Shown here: positions 17,173 to 26,063 of the stretch, piece by piece | Layout: every line of letters begins with the position of its first letter | Position numbering within the stretch: the first letter of the stretch is position 1 | Source of the DNA: Terriglobia bacterium | GTDB lineage: Bacteria > Acidobacteriota > Terriglobia > Acidiferrales > UBA7541 | Assembly: GCA_020073375.1 (NCBI GenBank) | Contig: JAIQFG010000027.1 | Location: forward strand, 1-64,000 | Length of the DNA: 64,000 nt | Direction of reading: 5' to 3' | Notes under the pieces: generated by a model | The model's database searches: none | What the model was told of the DNA's origin: nothing | Seen by the model: the letters and a program-made list of their open reading frames with translations, nothing else | Made by a program: the position numbers and the translations under genes

Positions 17173-17439
17173 ATGCGACATCGCAACTACGGTTCTAAAC
17201 TCGGACGTCAGCCGGCTCATCGCCGCGCGACCCTGCGCAACCTGGTCACCAACGTGATCGAGAAGGAGCGCATCACCACCACGGTCACGCGGGCCAAGGC
17301 CGCCAAGCCGCTGGTCGAGCAGATGATCACGCTCGGCAAGCGCGACACGCTGCACGCCCGCCGCCAGGCCGCCTCGGAAAAGTCGGCGAAGCCCGAGCCT
17401 GCCGAGGAAGAGAAAAAGGAAGAGAAGGCCGGCGCGTAG
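17173..17439 (+). CDS. rplQ: 50S ribosomal protein L17, lacking its C-terminal half
   Basis: The first 67 residues are a clear L17: [60 protein letters not shown] and RQAA. At that point, where the family continues with the helix before GPRF..R.GGYTRI.K...R.GD.A.M..IEL, the frame passes straight into a charged tail ([21 protein letters not shown]) and stops at 88 residues. Usual length is 116 or more. The missing half is not found in another frame downstream, so this is an internal in-frame deletion or an assembly error rather than a frameshift. Position after rpoA is canonical. Confidence 0.9.
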   Translation: MRHRNYGSKLGRQPAHRRATLRNLVTNVIEKERITTTVTRAKAAKPLVEQMITLGKRDTLHARRQAASEKSAKPEPAEEEKKEEKAGA

Positions 17440-17466
17440 AGATTCCGACTGACTCAGATCTAATTT

Positions 17467-17505
17467 AAAGGCCCGTTCCGAATTTTCGGATCGGGCCTTT
17501 TTCAT
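17467..17505 (+). terminator. Rho-independent terminator of the ribosomal superoperon
   Basis: AAAGGCCCG and CGGGCCTTT pair perfectly, with an inner TCCGA/TCGGA stem and loop ATTT, and a run of T follows (TTTTTC). It lies 28 bases after the rplQ stop and is the only strong terminator seen in the first 17.5 kb. It may serve the converging VanZ-like gene as well. Confidence 0.9.
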
Positions 17506-17535
17506 TTTCTCGAATTTTCGCTGCGGATTTCTGCG

Positions 17536-17976
17536 TTAATGCCGAAAGATGCGGAACCTTTTCCATAATCCCAGCACCCCCTGCGCCGCTGCCGCACCCG
17601 TCGTGTCCAGAAGCGAATCCCACGGTGACGCCGTGCGGCTCGGCACAAACGATTGGTGAAATTCGTCGAGGGCGGAGTAACCCGCGGCGATGGCCAGCGC
17701 CCAAATCGCCCAGCGCAGGCGCCAGGGTTGGTCTTTTTCCTTCACCGCCCGGAAGAGCAAGAGGCTAAAAATAAAATATTCCGTGAAGTGCGCCGACTTG
17801 CGGATGAAGAATTGCATTCGCTCGAGCACTTCCGGGCCGGCTCCGGGAAACAGCCAATGCAGGATGGGGATGAAGACGGAAGAGGTGTGGGTCTCGGAAA
17901 AAGAATCCGTCGAGGCAACGGAAATCAGGATGGCCCAGAGAATCGCCGGCAACCACCGCTTCAGGCGATCCCACAC
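17536..17976 (-). CDS. VanZ-like membrane protein
   Basis: This 146-residue protein has the VanZ-like family pattern: KSAHFTEYFIFSLLLFRAV in the second membrane segment, then DEFHQSFVPSRTASPWDSLL and DTTGAAAAQG in the last. Four hydrophobic segments can be counted. VanZ itself gives low-level teicoplanin resistance, but most family members have no known role, so no substrate is claimed. It lies four bases downstream of guaB on the same strand and is probably co-transcribed. Confidence 0.85.
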   Translation of the reverse strand: MWDRLKRWLPAILWAILISVASTDSFSETHTSSVFIPILHWLFPGAGPEVLERMQFFIRKSAHFTEYFIFSLLLFRAVKEKDQPWRLRWAIWALAIAAGYSALDEFHQSFVPSRTASPWDSLLDTTGAAAAQGVLGLWKRFRIFRH

Positions 17977-17980
17977 TGGA

Positions 17981-19444
17981 TTATTCGACCTGGTAGTTCG
18001 GAGCTTCGCGCGTGATGATCACGTCATGCACGTGGCTTTCGCGCAGGCCCGCGACGGTGATGCGCACGAAGCGCGCGCGCTCCTGCAATTCGGGAAGCGT
18101 GGAAACGCCGCAATAGCCCATGCCGCTTTTCAAGCCGCCGACCAGTTGGTCGACCAGCGCGCTGAGCGAGCCCTTGTACGGCACGCGGCCTTCAACGCCC
18201 TCGGGCACCGATTTTCCGCGCGCCGCGCCTTCCTGCGAGTAGCGATCCGCGGCCGCCGATCCCGCCTGCATCGCTCCAAGGGATCCCATTCCGCGGTAAG
18301 ACTTGAACGTGCGCCCCTGATAGAGAATTGTTTCGCCGGGAGATTCCTCGGTTCCCGCAAAAAGTCCGCCGAGCATGGTGACGGCCGCGCCGGCCGCGAT
18401 CGCTTTGCTGATGTCTCCCGAATATTTAATTCCGCCGTCGGCGATCACCGGCACGCCGGTGCCCTTGGCCGCGCGCGCCGCTTCCAGGATGGCGGTGATC
18501 TGCGGGACGCCCGCGCCGGTGACCACGCGCGTGGTGCAGATCGAGCCGGGGCCAATGCCTACCTTGATTCCGTCCAGGCCCAGCGCGATCAGGTCGCGCG
18601 CGCCCTCGTAGGTGCCCACGTTTCCAGCGATAAGTTGCATTTCGGGCAGGCGCTTTTTCACTGCTTTAATCGCTTCCATGACGCGCGCCGAATGGCCGTG
18701 CGCGGTATCGATGGCGAGGACGTCGGCCTTGGTGCGCGCCAGCTCCACCGCGCGCTCCAGGAAATCGCTCGTCGCGCCGATGGCCGCGCCCACCAGCAGG
18801 CGCCCCTGATCGTCTTTCGCGGCGTTCGGGAATTCCAATTTCTTCTGAATGTCCTTTACGGTAATGAGGCCCTTGAGGCGGAACTCGGAGTCCACCACCA
18901 GAAGTTTTTCGATGCGGTGGCGCTGCAGCAGGCGCTCGGCTTCCTCGAGCGTCGTGCCCACCGGCACGGTCACCAGGTTGTCCTTGGTCATCACGGCGCT
19001 GACAAGTTGGTCGAGATTTTTTTCAAAACGCAGGTCGCGATTGGTGAGAATGCCCACGAGGAGTGGTCCGCGCGTCACCGGCAGTCCGGACACGCGGTAT
19101 TTGGTCATGATGTCCATGGCCTCGCGTACGGTCAGTTCCGGGGAAATGGTCACTGGATCGACAATCATTCCGCTTTCCGAGCGCTTCACGCGGTCCACTT
19201 CTTCCGCTTGCCGGTCGACCGTCATGCTGCGGTGCACGAATCCCAGCCCGCCCTGGCGCGCCATGGCGATGGCCAGGCGCGATTCGGTGACCGTATCCAT
19301 GGCCGCCGACACCAGCGGAATGTTCAGCGCAATTTTTCGCGTGAGTTGCGTCCGAGTGTTTACTTCGGTGGGGAGCACGGAAGACTTTCCCGGCACCAGC
19401 AGCACATCGTCAAATGTCAGGCCTTCCAGGATCGGTCCTTCCAT
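17981..19444 (-). CDS. guaB: IMP dehydrogenase
   Basis: GuaB oxidises IMP to XMP with NAD, the committed step to GMP. The 487-residue enzyme starts [16 protein letters not shown] and has two CBS modules at about residues 95-205, the catalytic cysteine in GPGSICTTR (about Cys303), the phosphate loop [12 protein letters not shown] and the mobile flap [10 protein letters not shown]. The ATG at 19444 lies behind AAGGAG. A sigma70-type promoter and a leader hairpin stand upstream. Confidence 0.97.
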   Translation of the reverse strand: MEGPILEGLTFDDVLLVPGKSSVLPTEVNTRTQLTRKIALNIPLVSAAMDTVTESRLAIAMARQGGLGFVHRSMTVDRQAEEVDRVKRSESGMIVDPVTISPELTVREAMDIMTKYRVSGLPVTRGPLLVGILTNRDLRFEKNLDQLVSAVMTKDNLVTVPVGTTLEEAERLLQRHRIEKLLVVDSEFRLKGLITVKDIQKKLEFPNAAKDDQGRLLVGAAIGATSDFLERAVELARTKADVLAIDTAHGHSARVMEAIKAVKKRLPEMQLIAGNVGTYEGARDLIALGLDGIKVGIGPGSICTTRVVTGAGVPQITAILEAARAAKGTGVPVIADGGIKYSGDISKAIAAGAAVTMLGGLFAGTEESPGETILYQGRTFKSYRGMGSLGAMQAGSAAADRYSQEGAARGKSVPEGVEGRVPYKGSLSALVDQLVGGLKSGMGYCGVSTLPELQERARFVRITVAGLRESHVHDVIITREAPNYQVE

Positions 19445-19490
19445 TCACAACTCCTTGGACGATAAGAAAACGGCCCCTGAAAACGGCGCA

Positions 19491-19512
19491 GCCCAGCGGG
19501 CTGCCGCTGGGC
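19491..19512 (-). promoter_or_regulatory. Hairpin in the guaB leader
   Basis: GCCCAGCGG-GCTG-CCGCTGGGC is a perfect 9-bp stem with a four-base loop, 47 bases upstream of the guaB start and downstream of the predicted promoter, so it lies in the 5' untranslated RNA. No poly-U follows on the minus strand. A role in mRNA stability or regulation is inference. Confidence 0.65.
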
Positions 19513-19561
19513 GGGATGGATAGGAGACAACGCGACAGCTGAGTTTCATGGGTGAAAATTC

Positions 19562-19590
19562 ATTTTATGCGTCCCAGTGAGCGAAATCAA
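19562..19590 (-). promoter_or_regulatory. Sigma70-type promoter of guaB
   Basis: On the minus strand TTGATT (19590-19585) and TAAAAT (19567-19562) are separated by 17 bases. Predicted transcription starts near 19555, giving a leader of about 110 bases that contains the hairpin and the AAGGAG ribosome site. Confidence 0.7.
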
Positions 19591-19642
19591 GCGCCCGCGT
19601 CGCCAGCGGCGGGGAGGGGAAGTATCGTAGAATGAAATCCGA

Positions 19643-20629
19643 ATGAGTGACTTTGAACCGCACGCGCTGCTGCGCGGCCCGCATGCGCAGACGATGGCGT
19701 CCACCTACTGGCCGCGGGGATTTCCGCGCCTGCCCGCGAGCGTGCCGCGCGAATTTGAAACCGAGCCAGGCACGAAAATTCTCGGCGAATGCCACTGGCA
19801 GAGGGAGCCGCGCGAGCGTCCCACGCTTGTCCTGCTGCACGGCCTGGAAGGCTCCAGCCGGTCCGGGTACATGCGGGGGCTTGCCGAGCGCGCCTACGCA
19901 GCTGGTTGGAACGCCGTGCGCCTGAACCAGCGCAATTGCGGCGGCACCGAACGGCTGACGCCGACGCTCTACCATTCCGGGCTTTCGGTGGACTACCGCG
20001 CCGTGCTCGGCGAACTGATCGAGCGCGATTCGCTGCCCGCGATTTTCATTGCCGGATATTCCATGGGCGGCAACCTGGTGATGAAGATGGCGGGCGAACT
20101 GGCAGGTTCGGCGCCGCGGCAATTGCTCGGCATAGCGACGGTTTCTCCGAGCATGGATCTGGCCGCGTGCGCCGACGCTCTCGCTCTTCCGGGGAATTTT
20201 CTCTACGAATGGCATTTTGTGAGAGGGCTGAAGGCACGAATGCGGCGCAAGGCGCAACTTTTTCCCGGAAAATTCAACCTGGAGCCGATGGACCGCGTGC
20301 GGACCGTCCGCGATTTTGACGACATAATCACGGCGACGTACTGCGGATTCCGCGGCGCGTCCGATTATTACGAGCGGTCGAGCGCGTTGCGCGTCGCGGG
20401 CAACATCCGCGTTCCCACGCTGATCCTGACGGCTCAGGGCGATCCCTTCATTCCATTCGCCAGTTTTTCGGATCTGGGGGTGAGGAGTAATAAACATATC
20501 GAGCTGATTGCGCCCATGCACGGCGGCCACTGCGCGTTTATTTCCCGCCAAAATGGAAACGCGCGCTTCTGGGCGGAAGCGCGCGTCATGGAGTTTTTAG
20601 TAGCACAGGCTTCAGCCTGTGGGGTTTAG
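19643..20629 (+). CDS. YheT-type alpha/beta hydrolase
   Basis: The 328-residue protein belongs to the YheT/COG0429 family of alpha/beta hydrolases. Visible are the oxyanion loop LLHGLEGSSRSGYM, the nucleophile elbow GYSMGG (about Ser140), NQRNCGG typical of this family, and the catalytic His in HGGHCAFIS. Substrate is unknown; esters or lipids are usual guesses. The last ten residues (VAQASACGV region) and the stop are encoded by a genomic repeat, so the natural C-terminus has been replaced by repeat sequence. Confidence 0.88.
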   Translation: MSDFEPHALLRGPHAQTMASTYWPRGFPRLPASVPREFETEPGTKILGECHWQREPRERPTLVLLHGLEGSSRSGYMRGLAERAYAAGWNAVRLNQRNCGGTERLTPTLYHSGLSVDYRAVLGELIERDSLPAIFIAGYSMGGNLVMKMAGELAGSAPRQLLGIATVSPSMDLAACADALALPGNFLYEWHFVRGLKARMRRKAQLFPGKFNLEPMDRVRTVRDFDDIITATYCGFRGASDYYERSSALRVAGNIRVPTLILTAQGDPFIPFASFSDLGVRSNKHIELIAPMHGGHCAFISRQNGNARFWAEARVMEFLVAQASACGV

Positions 20630-20676
20630 ATTTCGCAGGTGCAAGACTGAAACCAACGGGCTGAAGCCTGTGCTCC
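20601..20676. repeat. Inverted doublet of the GCACAGGCTTCAGCCTGTG repeat
   Basis: The left copy (20601-20622, TAGCACAGGCTTCAGCCTGT) overlaps the 3' end of the hydrolase gene; the right copy is inverted (about 20656-20676, CGGGCTGAAGCCTGTGCTCC). About 33 bases lie between. Each copy is itself a hairpin. The arrangement matches REP doublets. Confidence 0.85.
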
Positions 20677-20739
20677 TTAAGGTCAAACCGCGTTGCCCCA
20701 GGCCAGAAATCAGATCGGGCTTGCCGGAATATCGCAAGA

Positions 20740-21831
20740 CTACTGCGGCAACGATCGATTCTTGCCGGGGAAGTAGCTCACTTCCACGGGCTGCTCCAGG
20801 CTGAAATCCAGCTTGGTTTCCGAAGCGATCTTGACCTGTTCGCCCTTGGTTACGCCCTGCACGACTCCGCCAGCGCCCGCGCCGGTGGCTGCGCCGATCG
20901 CTGCGCCCTTGCCGCCACCGATCACCGCGCCCAGCAGCGTGCCAATCACTGCGCCGCCACCAACTGTTTCCGCCGTGCGTTTGCCGCGCGATGCGCCGGA
21001 TTGCGTGTAGTCACTGGTAGCAAGGCTGTAGGATTTCCCCTGAAATTCCATGCGCGTCAATTCCAGCGCCAGCTCGCTTTTGCCGCTAATGTGTCCGGCG
21101 GACTTGGCGTTCGACAGTTTCAGATACATGTTCGTGCCGGCTGGGACGACAACCTGGCCGTCGACCACAATGGGAGAAGCCAGGCTTGCATGAAACGTGT
21201 CGCCGGTGTGATTCACCGAGGAGTCCACGGGATCAATCATCTGGACGCGCAGCGAAGTGCCGGCGGGAATTTCGACGCGCACAGGTTGCGGCGGTGGCGG
21301 CGGGGCAGGGGCCGCGGCAGGAACTGGCTGCGCGGGCGGCATTTCCGGAGCTGGTGGAGCCGATGCCGGCGGGGGCGGAGCATAGGCCGGCTCGGGTTCC
21401 GCCTTCGCCGCCCTCAGCGTCGCTTTGGGTTGCGGCTTTTCATGTTTTTCCGTTTTGCGCGCCGGCTTCACGGCCGCATGACGCGGCTTGGCGGCGGGCT
21501 GCGGCGCAACGGGCGCGGCCTGCGGCTCCGGCGCTAGTTGCGCTGCCTGCATGGTGACCTGATCCACTACATGCTTCACGCCGGGCGTCTCCGAGGCAAT
21601 CTTGTAGGCCTGCAGGTGCGCGCCCTCGCTGGGAACGTCGCCGGAAATGGTGGCTTCGCCGTCTTTCACGGTAACGGTGATATTGGAGGCCTTCACCTGC
21701 GGGTCGGCAAACATTTTGGATTGGATATCCGTGGTGAGGGCCTGATCGCTTTTCGCGCTGGAACATCCGGTTGCCAATGCAACCATACTCACGGCCGCGA
21801 GAAAAAACGTCGCAATGATTTTCATTCGCAC
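20740..21831 (-). CDS. BON-domain lipoprotein with glycine-zipper segment
   Basis: The 363-residue protein starts with a lipoprotein signal (MVALATGC, Cys about 23), then a BON domain (about 32-92: ITVTVKDGEATISGDVPSEG, PGVKHVVDQV) found in membrane-associated stress proteins. A long Pro/Ala-rich linker follows to about residue 185, then a conserved beta-rich part (VEIPAGTSLRVQMIDPVDSS). The C-terminal part has a glycine-zipper segment (GGAVIGTLLGAVIGGGKGA). An outer-membrane-anchored envelope protein is likely; the role is unknown. The start could also be the second Met (21825). Confidence 0.85.
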   Translation of the reverse strand: MRMKIIATFFLAAVSMVALATGCSSAKSDQALTTDIQSKMFADPQVKASNITVTVKDGEATISGDVPSEGAHLQAYKIASETPGVKHVVDQVTMQAAQLAPEPQAAPVAPQPAAKPRHAAVKPARKTEKHEKPQPKATLRAAKAEPEPAYAPPPPASAPPAPEMPPAQPVPAAAPAPPPPPQPVRVEIPAGTSLRVQMIDPVDSSVNHTGDTFHASLASPIVVDGQVVVPAGTNMYLKLSNAKSAGHISGKSELALELTRMEFQGKSYSLATSDYTQSGASRGKRTAETVGGGAVIGTLLGAVIGGGKGAAIGAATGAGAGGVVQGVTKGEQVKIASETKLDFSLEQPVEVSYFPGKNRSLPQ

Positions 21832-22180
21832 AGTCCTCCGATGCAGTTCAACCCCTGAGCGGGCCTGAGGGTTCAGGGCCGCTTTGCAAGCCGGCGTGGG
21901 CCGGGATTCGCCGTGCCATCAGCCTAACAGATTTTTAGATGCTGGAAAGCGGGGAGAAGGGTGCTTGTTCTGTGCTGCAATTGCGTGAAAAAGTGAATGA
22001 GTTCTTCAGTTCGCGGAAAAGCCGGGTTACTCGTCATTCCGAGGCACGCTTTTGCCGAGGAATCCCTCCTGCTGTTGACTTCAAGCCACGGAGAGATTAC
22101 TCACCCGCAGGAGCGGGTTCGGAATGACGTAATGAGGGAGTGTCGACCGCGTGATCGAATTTTTCGTTGGGGCACAGGGC
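21832..22180. other. 349-bp intergenic region with one repeat element
   Basis: The region separates two minus-strand genes and holds the inverted-repeat-bounded element at 22032-22129. The part nearer 21832 must contain the promoter of the BON lipoprotein, but I see no convincing hexamers. No coding sequence is supported. Confidence 0.6.
22032..22129. repeat. 98-bp element with terminal inverted repeats
   Basis: CGTCATTCCGA at the left end (22032-22042) and TCGGAATGACG at the right (22119-22129) are perfect inverted 11-bp termini. Inside are AGGCACGCTTTTGCCGAGG and a second pair around the Pro-codon-rich CACCCGCAGGAGCGGGT. It encodes nothing and looks like a miniature mobile or REP-like repeat. 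Confidence 0.75.
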
Positions 22181-23746
22181 TCACTGCGCTTTGGGGGGCG
22201 GCACCAAGCTTTCCGCCGCGCCGCCAATGGCCCGCGCCATGCTCAGCTTCGCCAGGTTCAGGCCGAATTCGCTGTTGATGTAATCCAGTTCGGCTGAGGC
22301 CACGGTTTGTTCCGACTGCACCACTTCCACCGAGTCGGTCACGCCCGCCTCAAAACGCTGCCTGGTCAGGTCCAGAGTTTCCCGGCTTAATTCCACATTC
22401 TTTTTCGCCACGTCTACTTGGCTTGCCGAGGCTTGCAGGTCCAGAAATGCCTTGCGGACCTGGCTCTCGACCAGGCTTTTGAGGTCTTCGAGTTCGGCGC
22501 GGCGCTGTGCGAGCGCGGCGTTCGCTTCTTCCATGTCGCCCTTGGCGCGCCCGCCCTGCCACAGGGGAATTTTCATGCTGCCTGCGACTGTATAGGTTCC
22601 AAAGGCCTGCCCGGGATTGACTCCGATTTCGCCGAAGTCGGCGCTGACCGACACCGACGGCAGCAGTTCCGAGCGCGCCGCCGAACGCGCTAACTCCGAC
22701 GCGCGAACCTGCGATTGCGCGGCTTTCAGGTCCGCCCGCTGCTCGAATGCCTGCTTCAGCGCAACGTCAAATTCGACGGTGGGTGTAGCAGGGAGGGGAA
22801 CGTCATCGGAGACGTCGTATTGATCGGTCGGCGGCAGCCCGATAAGCCGCGCGAGATCGATTTTTTGTTTTGCAAGATCGTTTTGCAGGGAGAGCAGGCG
22901 CTGCTGGTCCGCCAGGGCCTGCACCTGGCTGCGATTGACGTCCACCTGCGCGATCAATCCGACGCCGCGCTGCTGCAGCGCTTGCTGGTACAAGGCGTTG
23001 GCCGTATCCAGTTGCGCGCGAGCCGAATCGACGCGGGCCTTGGCCGCGATCACTTGCAGGTAGGTGCCGCCCACGGCAAGCACGACCAGATCGCGGGCGT
23101 CGCGAGCCGATAGTTCATTGGAATGCATCAGTTCATTCGATGCGCGGTAATTGTTGATGGCCGTCAAGTCCAGCACGCTTTGCGTCAGCCGTGCGCGCGC
23201 GTCAAAATAATTGAATGGCCCCACGATGGTGGGAAGAGAGAGGCCGGGGAAGGAGAAGTGAAAGCCGAGCGCTTTCAAATTTTCCGTGAGGTAATTTTCC
23301 GACAGCGATCCGTTCAGATTGGGAAGCAAGGCGCTGCGGGCCACTTGGCTTGCTCCGCTGGCCTGTCGCACGGCCTGCGCCAGCCCCACAGCGCCCAGGT
23401 TGTAGACCAGGCCGCGCTGGAGGGCTTCGCGGAATGACAAGTGGCCCGAGAAAGGCATGGCGGCGACGCTGCTCGCGCTGCCCGTGTAGGGCCCTTGCAC
23501 CTGCACGGCGGGATTTAGCGTGTTGATACTCGAGGTAGTTCCCGGCACCGCGGTTTCCGTGGAATTTACCGAGCCGCCCTGCCCGGGCCGGCCCGAGAGC
23601 GGCAATTGCACGGCCTGCGCGCCTTGCGAAGATGCTCCTCCCCCGCCGGCTTGCGCTCCTGCGCGGATCGCCAGCATGGATAGGGCGCACACGCCCGTGA
23701 CAGTAATGATTTTGGTCCGCACCATTCGTTTTGAATTTATCTTCAT
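22181..23746 (-). CDS. TolC-family outer-membrane efflux protein
   Basis: The 521-residue protein has a signal peptide (TGVCALSMLAIRAGAQA) and the duplicated OEP domains of TolC channels: helices rich in Ala/Gln/Arg such as ARVDSARAQLDTANALYQQA, DLARLIGLPPTD and the second-repeat counterpart QVDVAKKNVELSRETLDLTR with ARAIGG near the end. It ends the minus-strand operon of ABC exporter genes, 25 bases downstream of the last permease, and most likely forms the outer-membrane exit for that pump. The start may be 23746 or Met at 23725. Confidence 0.88.
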   Translation of the reverse strand: MKINSKRMVRTKIITVTGVCALSMLAIRAGAQAGGGGASSQGAQAVQLPLSGRPGQGGSVNSTETAVPGTTSSINTLNPAVQVQGPYTGSASSVAAMPFSGHLSFREALQRGLVYNLGAVGLAQAVRQASGASQVARSALLPNLNGSLSENYLTENLKALGFHFSFPGLSLPTIVGPFNYFDARARLTQSVLDLTAINNYRASNELMHSNELSARDARDLVVLAVGGTYLQVIAAKARVDSARAQLDTANALYQQALQQRGVGLIAQVDVNRSQVQALADQQRLLSLQNDLAKQKIDLARLIGLPPTDQYDVSDDVPLPATPTVEFDVALKQAFEQRADLKAAQSQVRASELARSAARSELLPSVSVSADFGEIGVNPGQAFGTYTVAGSMKIPLWQGGRAKGDMEEANAALAQRRAELEDLKSLVESQVRKAFLDLQASASQVDVAKKNVELSRETLDLTRQRFEAGVTDSVEVVQSEQTVASAELDYINSEFGLNLAKLSMARAIGGAAESLVPPPKAQ

Positions 23747-23771
23747 TGGATTTATTCCGTTCCCGTGTCGA

Positions 23772-24941
23772 TTAGCTGAGCTGTTTTCGGAATCGCCACA
23801 CGCTTAGGACCACCAGAACCGCCGTGAATGCAAACAGCGCCGCAAAGTGAGGCCACAGCACGCCAAAGCCGCTGCCTTTCAGCAGGCTGGCCCGCGAGAT
23901 CACCACGAAGTGATACACCGGATTGAACGCGGTGAGGCTTTGCAGAATGTGCGGCATGCCTTCGACCGGATAGAATGCGCCGGACAATGTGGAGAGCGGA
24001 GGGTTGACGAAGAAGCTGGTCAACTGCGCCTGCTCGGCGGATTTGCTGAACGTGGCGATCACCGTGCCAATGCTGATTCCGCAGAGAATGCAGAGGCCCG
24101 AAGCCGCAAGCAGGAGAAGTAAATTTCCCTGGATGGGCACGTGGAATGCCGTTTCCATGACCACAACCGCGAACAGGGTCATCAGGAAAAGCAGAACGAA
24201 CAGCGGCGCGATCTTGGCAAGAATAATTTCGTAAGTTCCCGCCGGGGACATCAATAATTGCTCGATGGTGCCGCGCTCGCGTTCCTTCACCATGGCAGCG
24301 GACGCGACAATCGATCCGTTCAAAATCAAGAGCAGCCCGAACACTCCGGTGACGATGAACCAGGACGCCACCAGGCCGGGATTGAAAAGATACGCGGGAT
24401 GCAGGGAGACAATGCCGCGCCGGCTGACGTCCGCGGCCGCAATCTGCCGGAAGCTGGCATGGATGCCGCCCGCGGCAAGTCCCTGATTGTAGGATTGAAT
24501 TACGCCTTGCGCGTAGCCCTGAGCGATGGCCGCGGTGTTCGCGTTCATGGCGTTCAATAGAAACTGCACCGTCGAGGGATTTCCGCGGTACAGGTCGCGC
24601 GCGTAGTCGTACGGAATGACGACTCCGGCATCCAGGTCTCCGCGGCTGATGGCGGCGCCGAGCTTGTCGACGGACAGGTAGGAGCCGGCGAACTGAAAGC
24701 TTTTGCTTTCGGTCAGGTTGGCAACCAGTTCGCGGCTTTCGGGAGTTCCGCTGTCGTCTACCACGCCCAGGCGAATGTTGGAAACCGTGGCGCTCAGCGC
24801 AAAACCGAACAGCAGGAGCTGGAGCGTCGGCGGAAGAATAAGCGAAATCGCCAGGCGGCGGTCACGACGGATCTGCCTGAATTCTTTTTGCACCAGGGCG
24901 CGCACGCGATGATTAAAGAGCCGATGCAGGAATTTTTTCAT
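23772..24941 (-). CDS. ABC-2 type permease (YbhR-like)
   Basis: The 389-residue membrane protein has an N-terminal amphipathic start (ALVQKEFRQIRRDRRLAISL), one membrane helix, a large periplasmic domain (about 50-180), and five further helices, the pattern of ABC-2 exporters. The family motif region is KERERGTIEQLLMSPAGTYE. It is adjacent to a second permease and a double ATPase, as in ybhFSR of E. coli. Confidence 0.9.
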   Translation of the reverse strand: MKKFLHRLFNHRVRALVQKEFRQIRRDRRLAISLILPPTLQLLLFGFALSATVSNIRLGVVDDSGTPESRELVANLTESKSFQFAGSYLSVDKLGAAISRGDLDAGVVIPYDYARDLYRGNPSTVQFLLNAMNANTAAIAQGYAQGVIQSYNQGLAAGGIHASFRQIAAADVSRRGIVSLHPAYLFNPGLVASWFIVTGVFGLLLILNGSIVASAAMVKERERGTIEQLLMSPAGTYEIILAKIAPLFVLLFLMTLFAVVVMETAFHVPIQGNLLLLLAASGLCILCGISIGTVIATFSKSAEQAQLTSFFVNPPLSTLSGAFYPVEGMPHILQSLTAFNPVYHFVVISRASLLKGSGFGVLWPHFAALFAFTAVLVVLSVWRFRKQLS

Positions 24942-24944
24942 GGG

Positions 24945-26051
24945 TCAGGCCTTCACCTGCATGCGGCGCATGGTGCGCCACGCCAACGCATAAAAAATCG
25001 CTCCGGTGGCCGCAATTTCCAGGACTTTGTACCAGGTGGCGGGCCAGCCGCCGCCTTGCAGCAGGGCGTCGCGCACAATTTCAATGTAGTAGCGGCCCCA
25101 GATAAAATTGGAAAGCCAGCGCAATCCCGCGGGGATGTTGGAAATCGGATAGATCAAGCCGGAAAGCAGGAACACCAGCAGGAACCCGCCCAGCGCCACC
25201 GCCTGCAGCGCGGCGGCCTGGCTGGGAATGGCCGCTCCCACCATGACTCCAAAGGACGCGACACAAAACGCGTAGAGCACCGTGGCAATCAGAAACGGCG
25301 TTGGATCGCCGGCCAGATTCAATCCGAAATATGTGAACAGGAGCACGCACATCAATACCGCTTCGCCCAGCGCCACCAGCATGAACGCCAGAATTTTCCC
25401 CAGAAGAAATTCATGCGCGGAAATGCTGGAGACATACACCTGCAGGATGGTTTTCTGCTCTCCCTCCTTCGCCATTGCGAGCGAAGCCAGCAGCGGAGGA
25501 AACATCGAAAGACCGAGGACGAAGATTCCGGGCCCGTAGAATTTTTTCGACGATCTTCCGGGGTTGTACCAGAAACGCATCGCGGTCTGCACCGGTTGCG
25601 CGCGGACCACGCCGCCGGAAGCCGCGTTGTACGCCTGCGTGATTTGCGACGAATATCCAGCGATCAATCGCGCGGTATTGGAGTCGGAACCGTCGACCAG
25701 GAGTTGTACCTGGGCGACGGACCCTCGCGCGATGTCCCGCCCGAAATACACGGGAATAATCAGCGCGCCGCGCGCCTGGTTGGACGTGAGCGCATCTTCC
25801 GGTTTGAGGTCAACCGGCCAGGGAACCACATGCAGGGTCACGGAAGCGCGAAACGCATCTATGTAGTCGTGCGACGCCGAGGAATTGTCCAGGTCCTGCA
25901 CGACGATCGGAAGATCGTCGACCGTGAGTGAAATCGCCGAGCCCAGGAGCAGGAGCAGGAAGATGGGCAGCAGCAGCGCCAGCGAGAGCGTCCTGTAGTC
26001 CCGGACGATTTGCGTCAGTTCTTTTCGCGTTTGTGCAAGTATGCGTCGCAT
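24945..26051 (-). CDS. ABC-2 type permease (YbhS-like)
   Basis: This 368-residue permease has the same build as its neighbour: QTRKELTQIVRDYRTLSLAL at the N-terminus, first helix LLLPIFLLLLLGSAISLTV, a periplasmic domain and a five-helix C-terminal half with KEGEQKTILQVYVSSISAHE as the coupling motif. It lies three bases upstream of the other permease; the two probably form a heterodimer. Confidence 0.9.
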   Translation of the reverse strand: MRRILAQTRKELTQIVRDYRTLSLALLLPIFLLLLLGSAISLTVDDLPIVVQDLDNSSASHDYIDAFRASVTLHVVPWPVDLKPEDALTSNQARGALIIPVYFGRDIARGSVAQVQLLVDGSDSNTARLIAGYSSQITQAYNAASGGVVRAQPVQTAMRFWYNPGRSSKKFYGPGIFVLGLSMFPPLLASLAMAKEGEQKTILQVYVSSISAHEFLLGKILAFMLVALGEAVLMCVLLFTYFGLNLAGDPTPFLIATVLYAFCVASFGVMVGAAIPSQAAALQAVALGGFLLVFLLSGLIYPISNIPAGLRWLSNFIWGRYYIEIVRDALLQGGGWPATWYKVLEIAATGAIFYALAWRTMRRMQVKA

Positions 26052-26063
26052 GCCGGTTTTCCC

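Noticed and set aside
17690-19465. 591-codon plus-strand frame opposite guaB.
   Set aside because: guaB on the minus strand has all catalytic motifs, a promoter and a ribosome site; the opposite frame has none.
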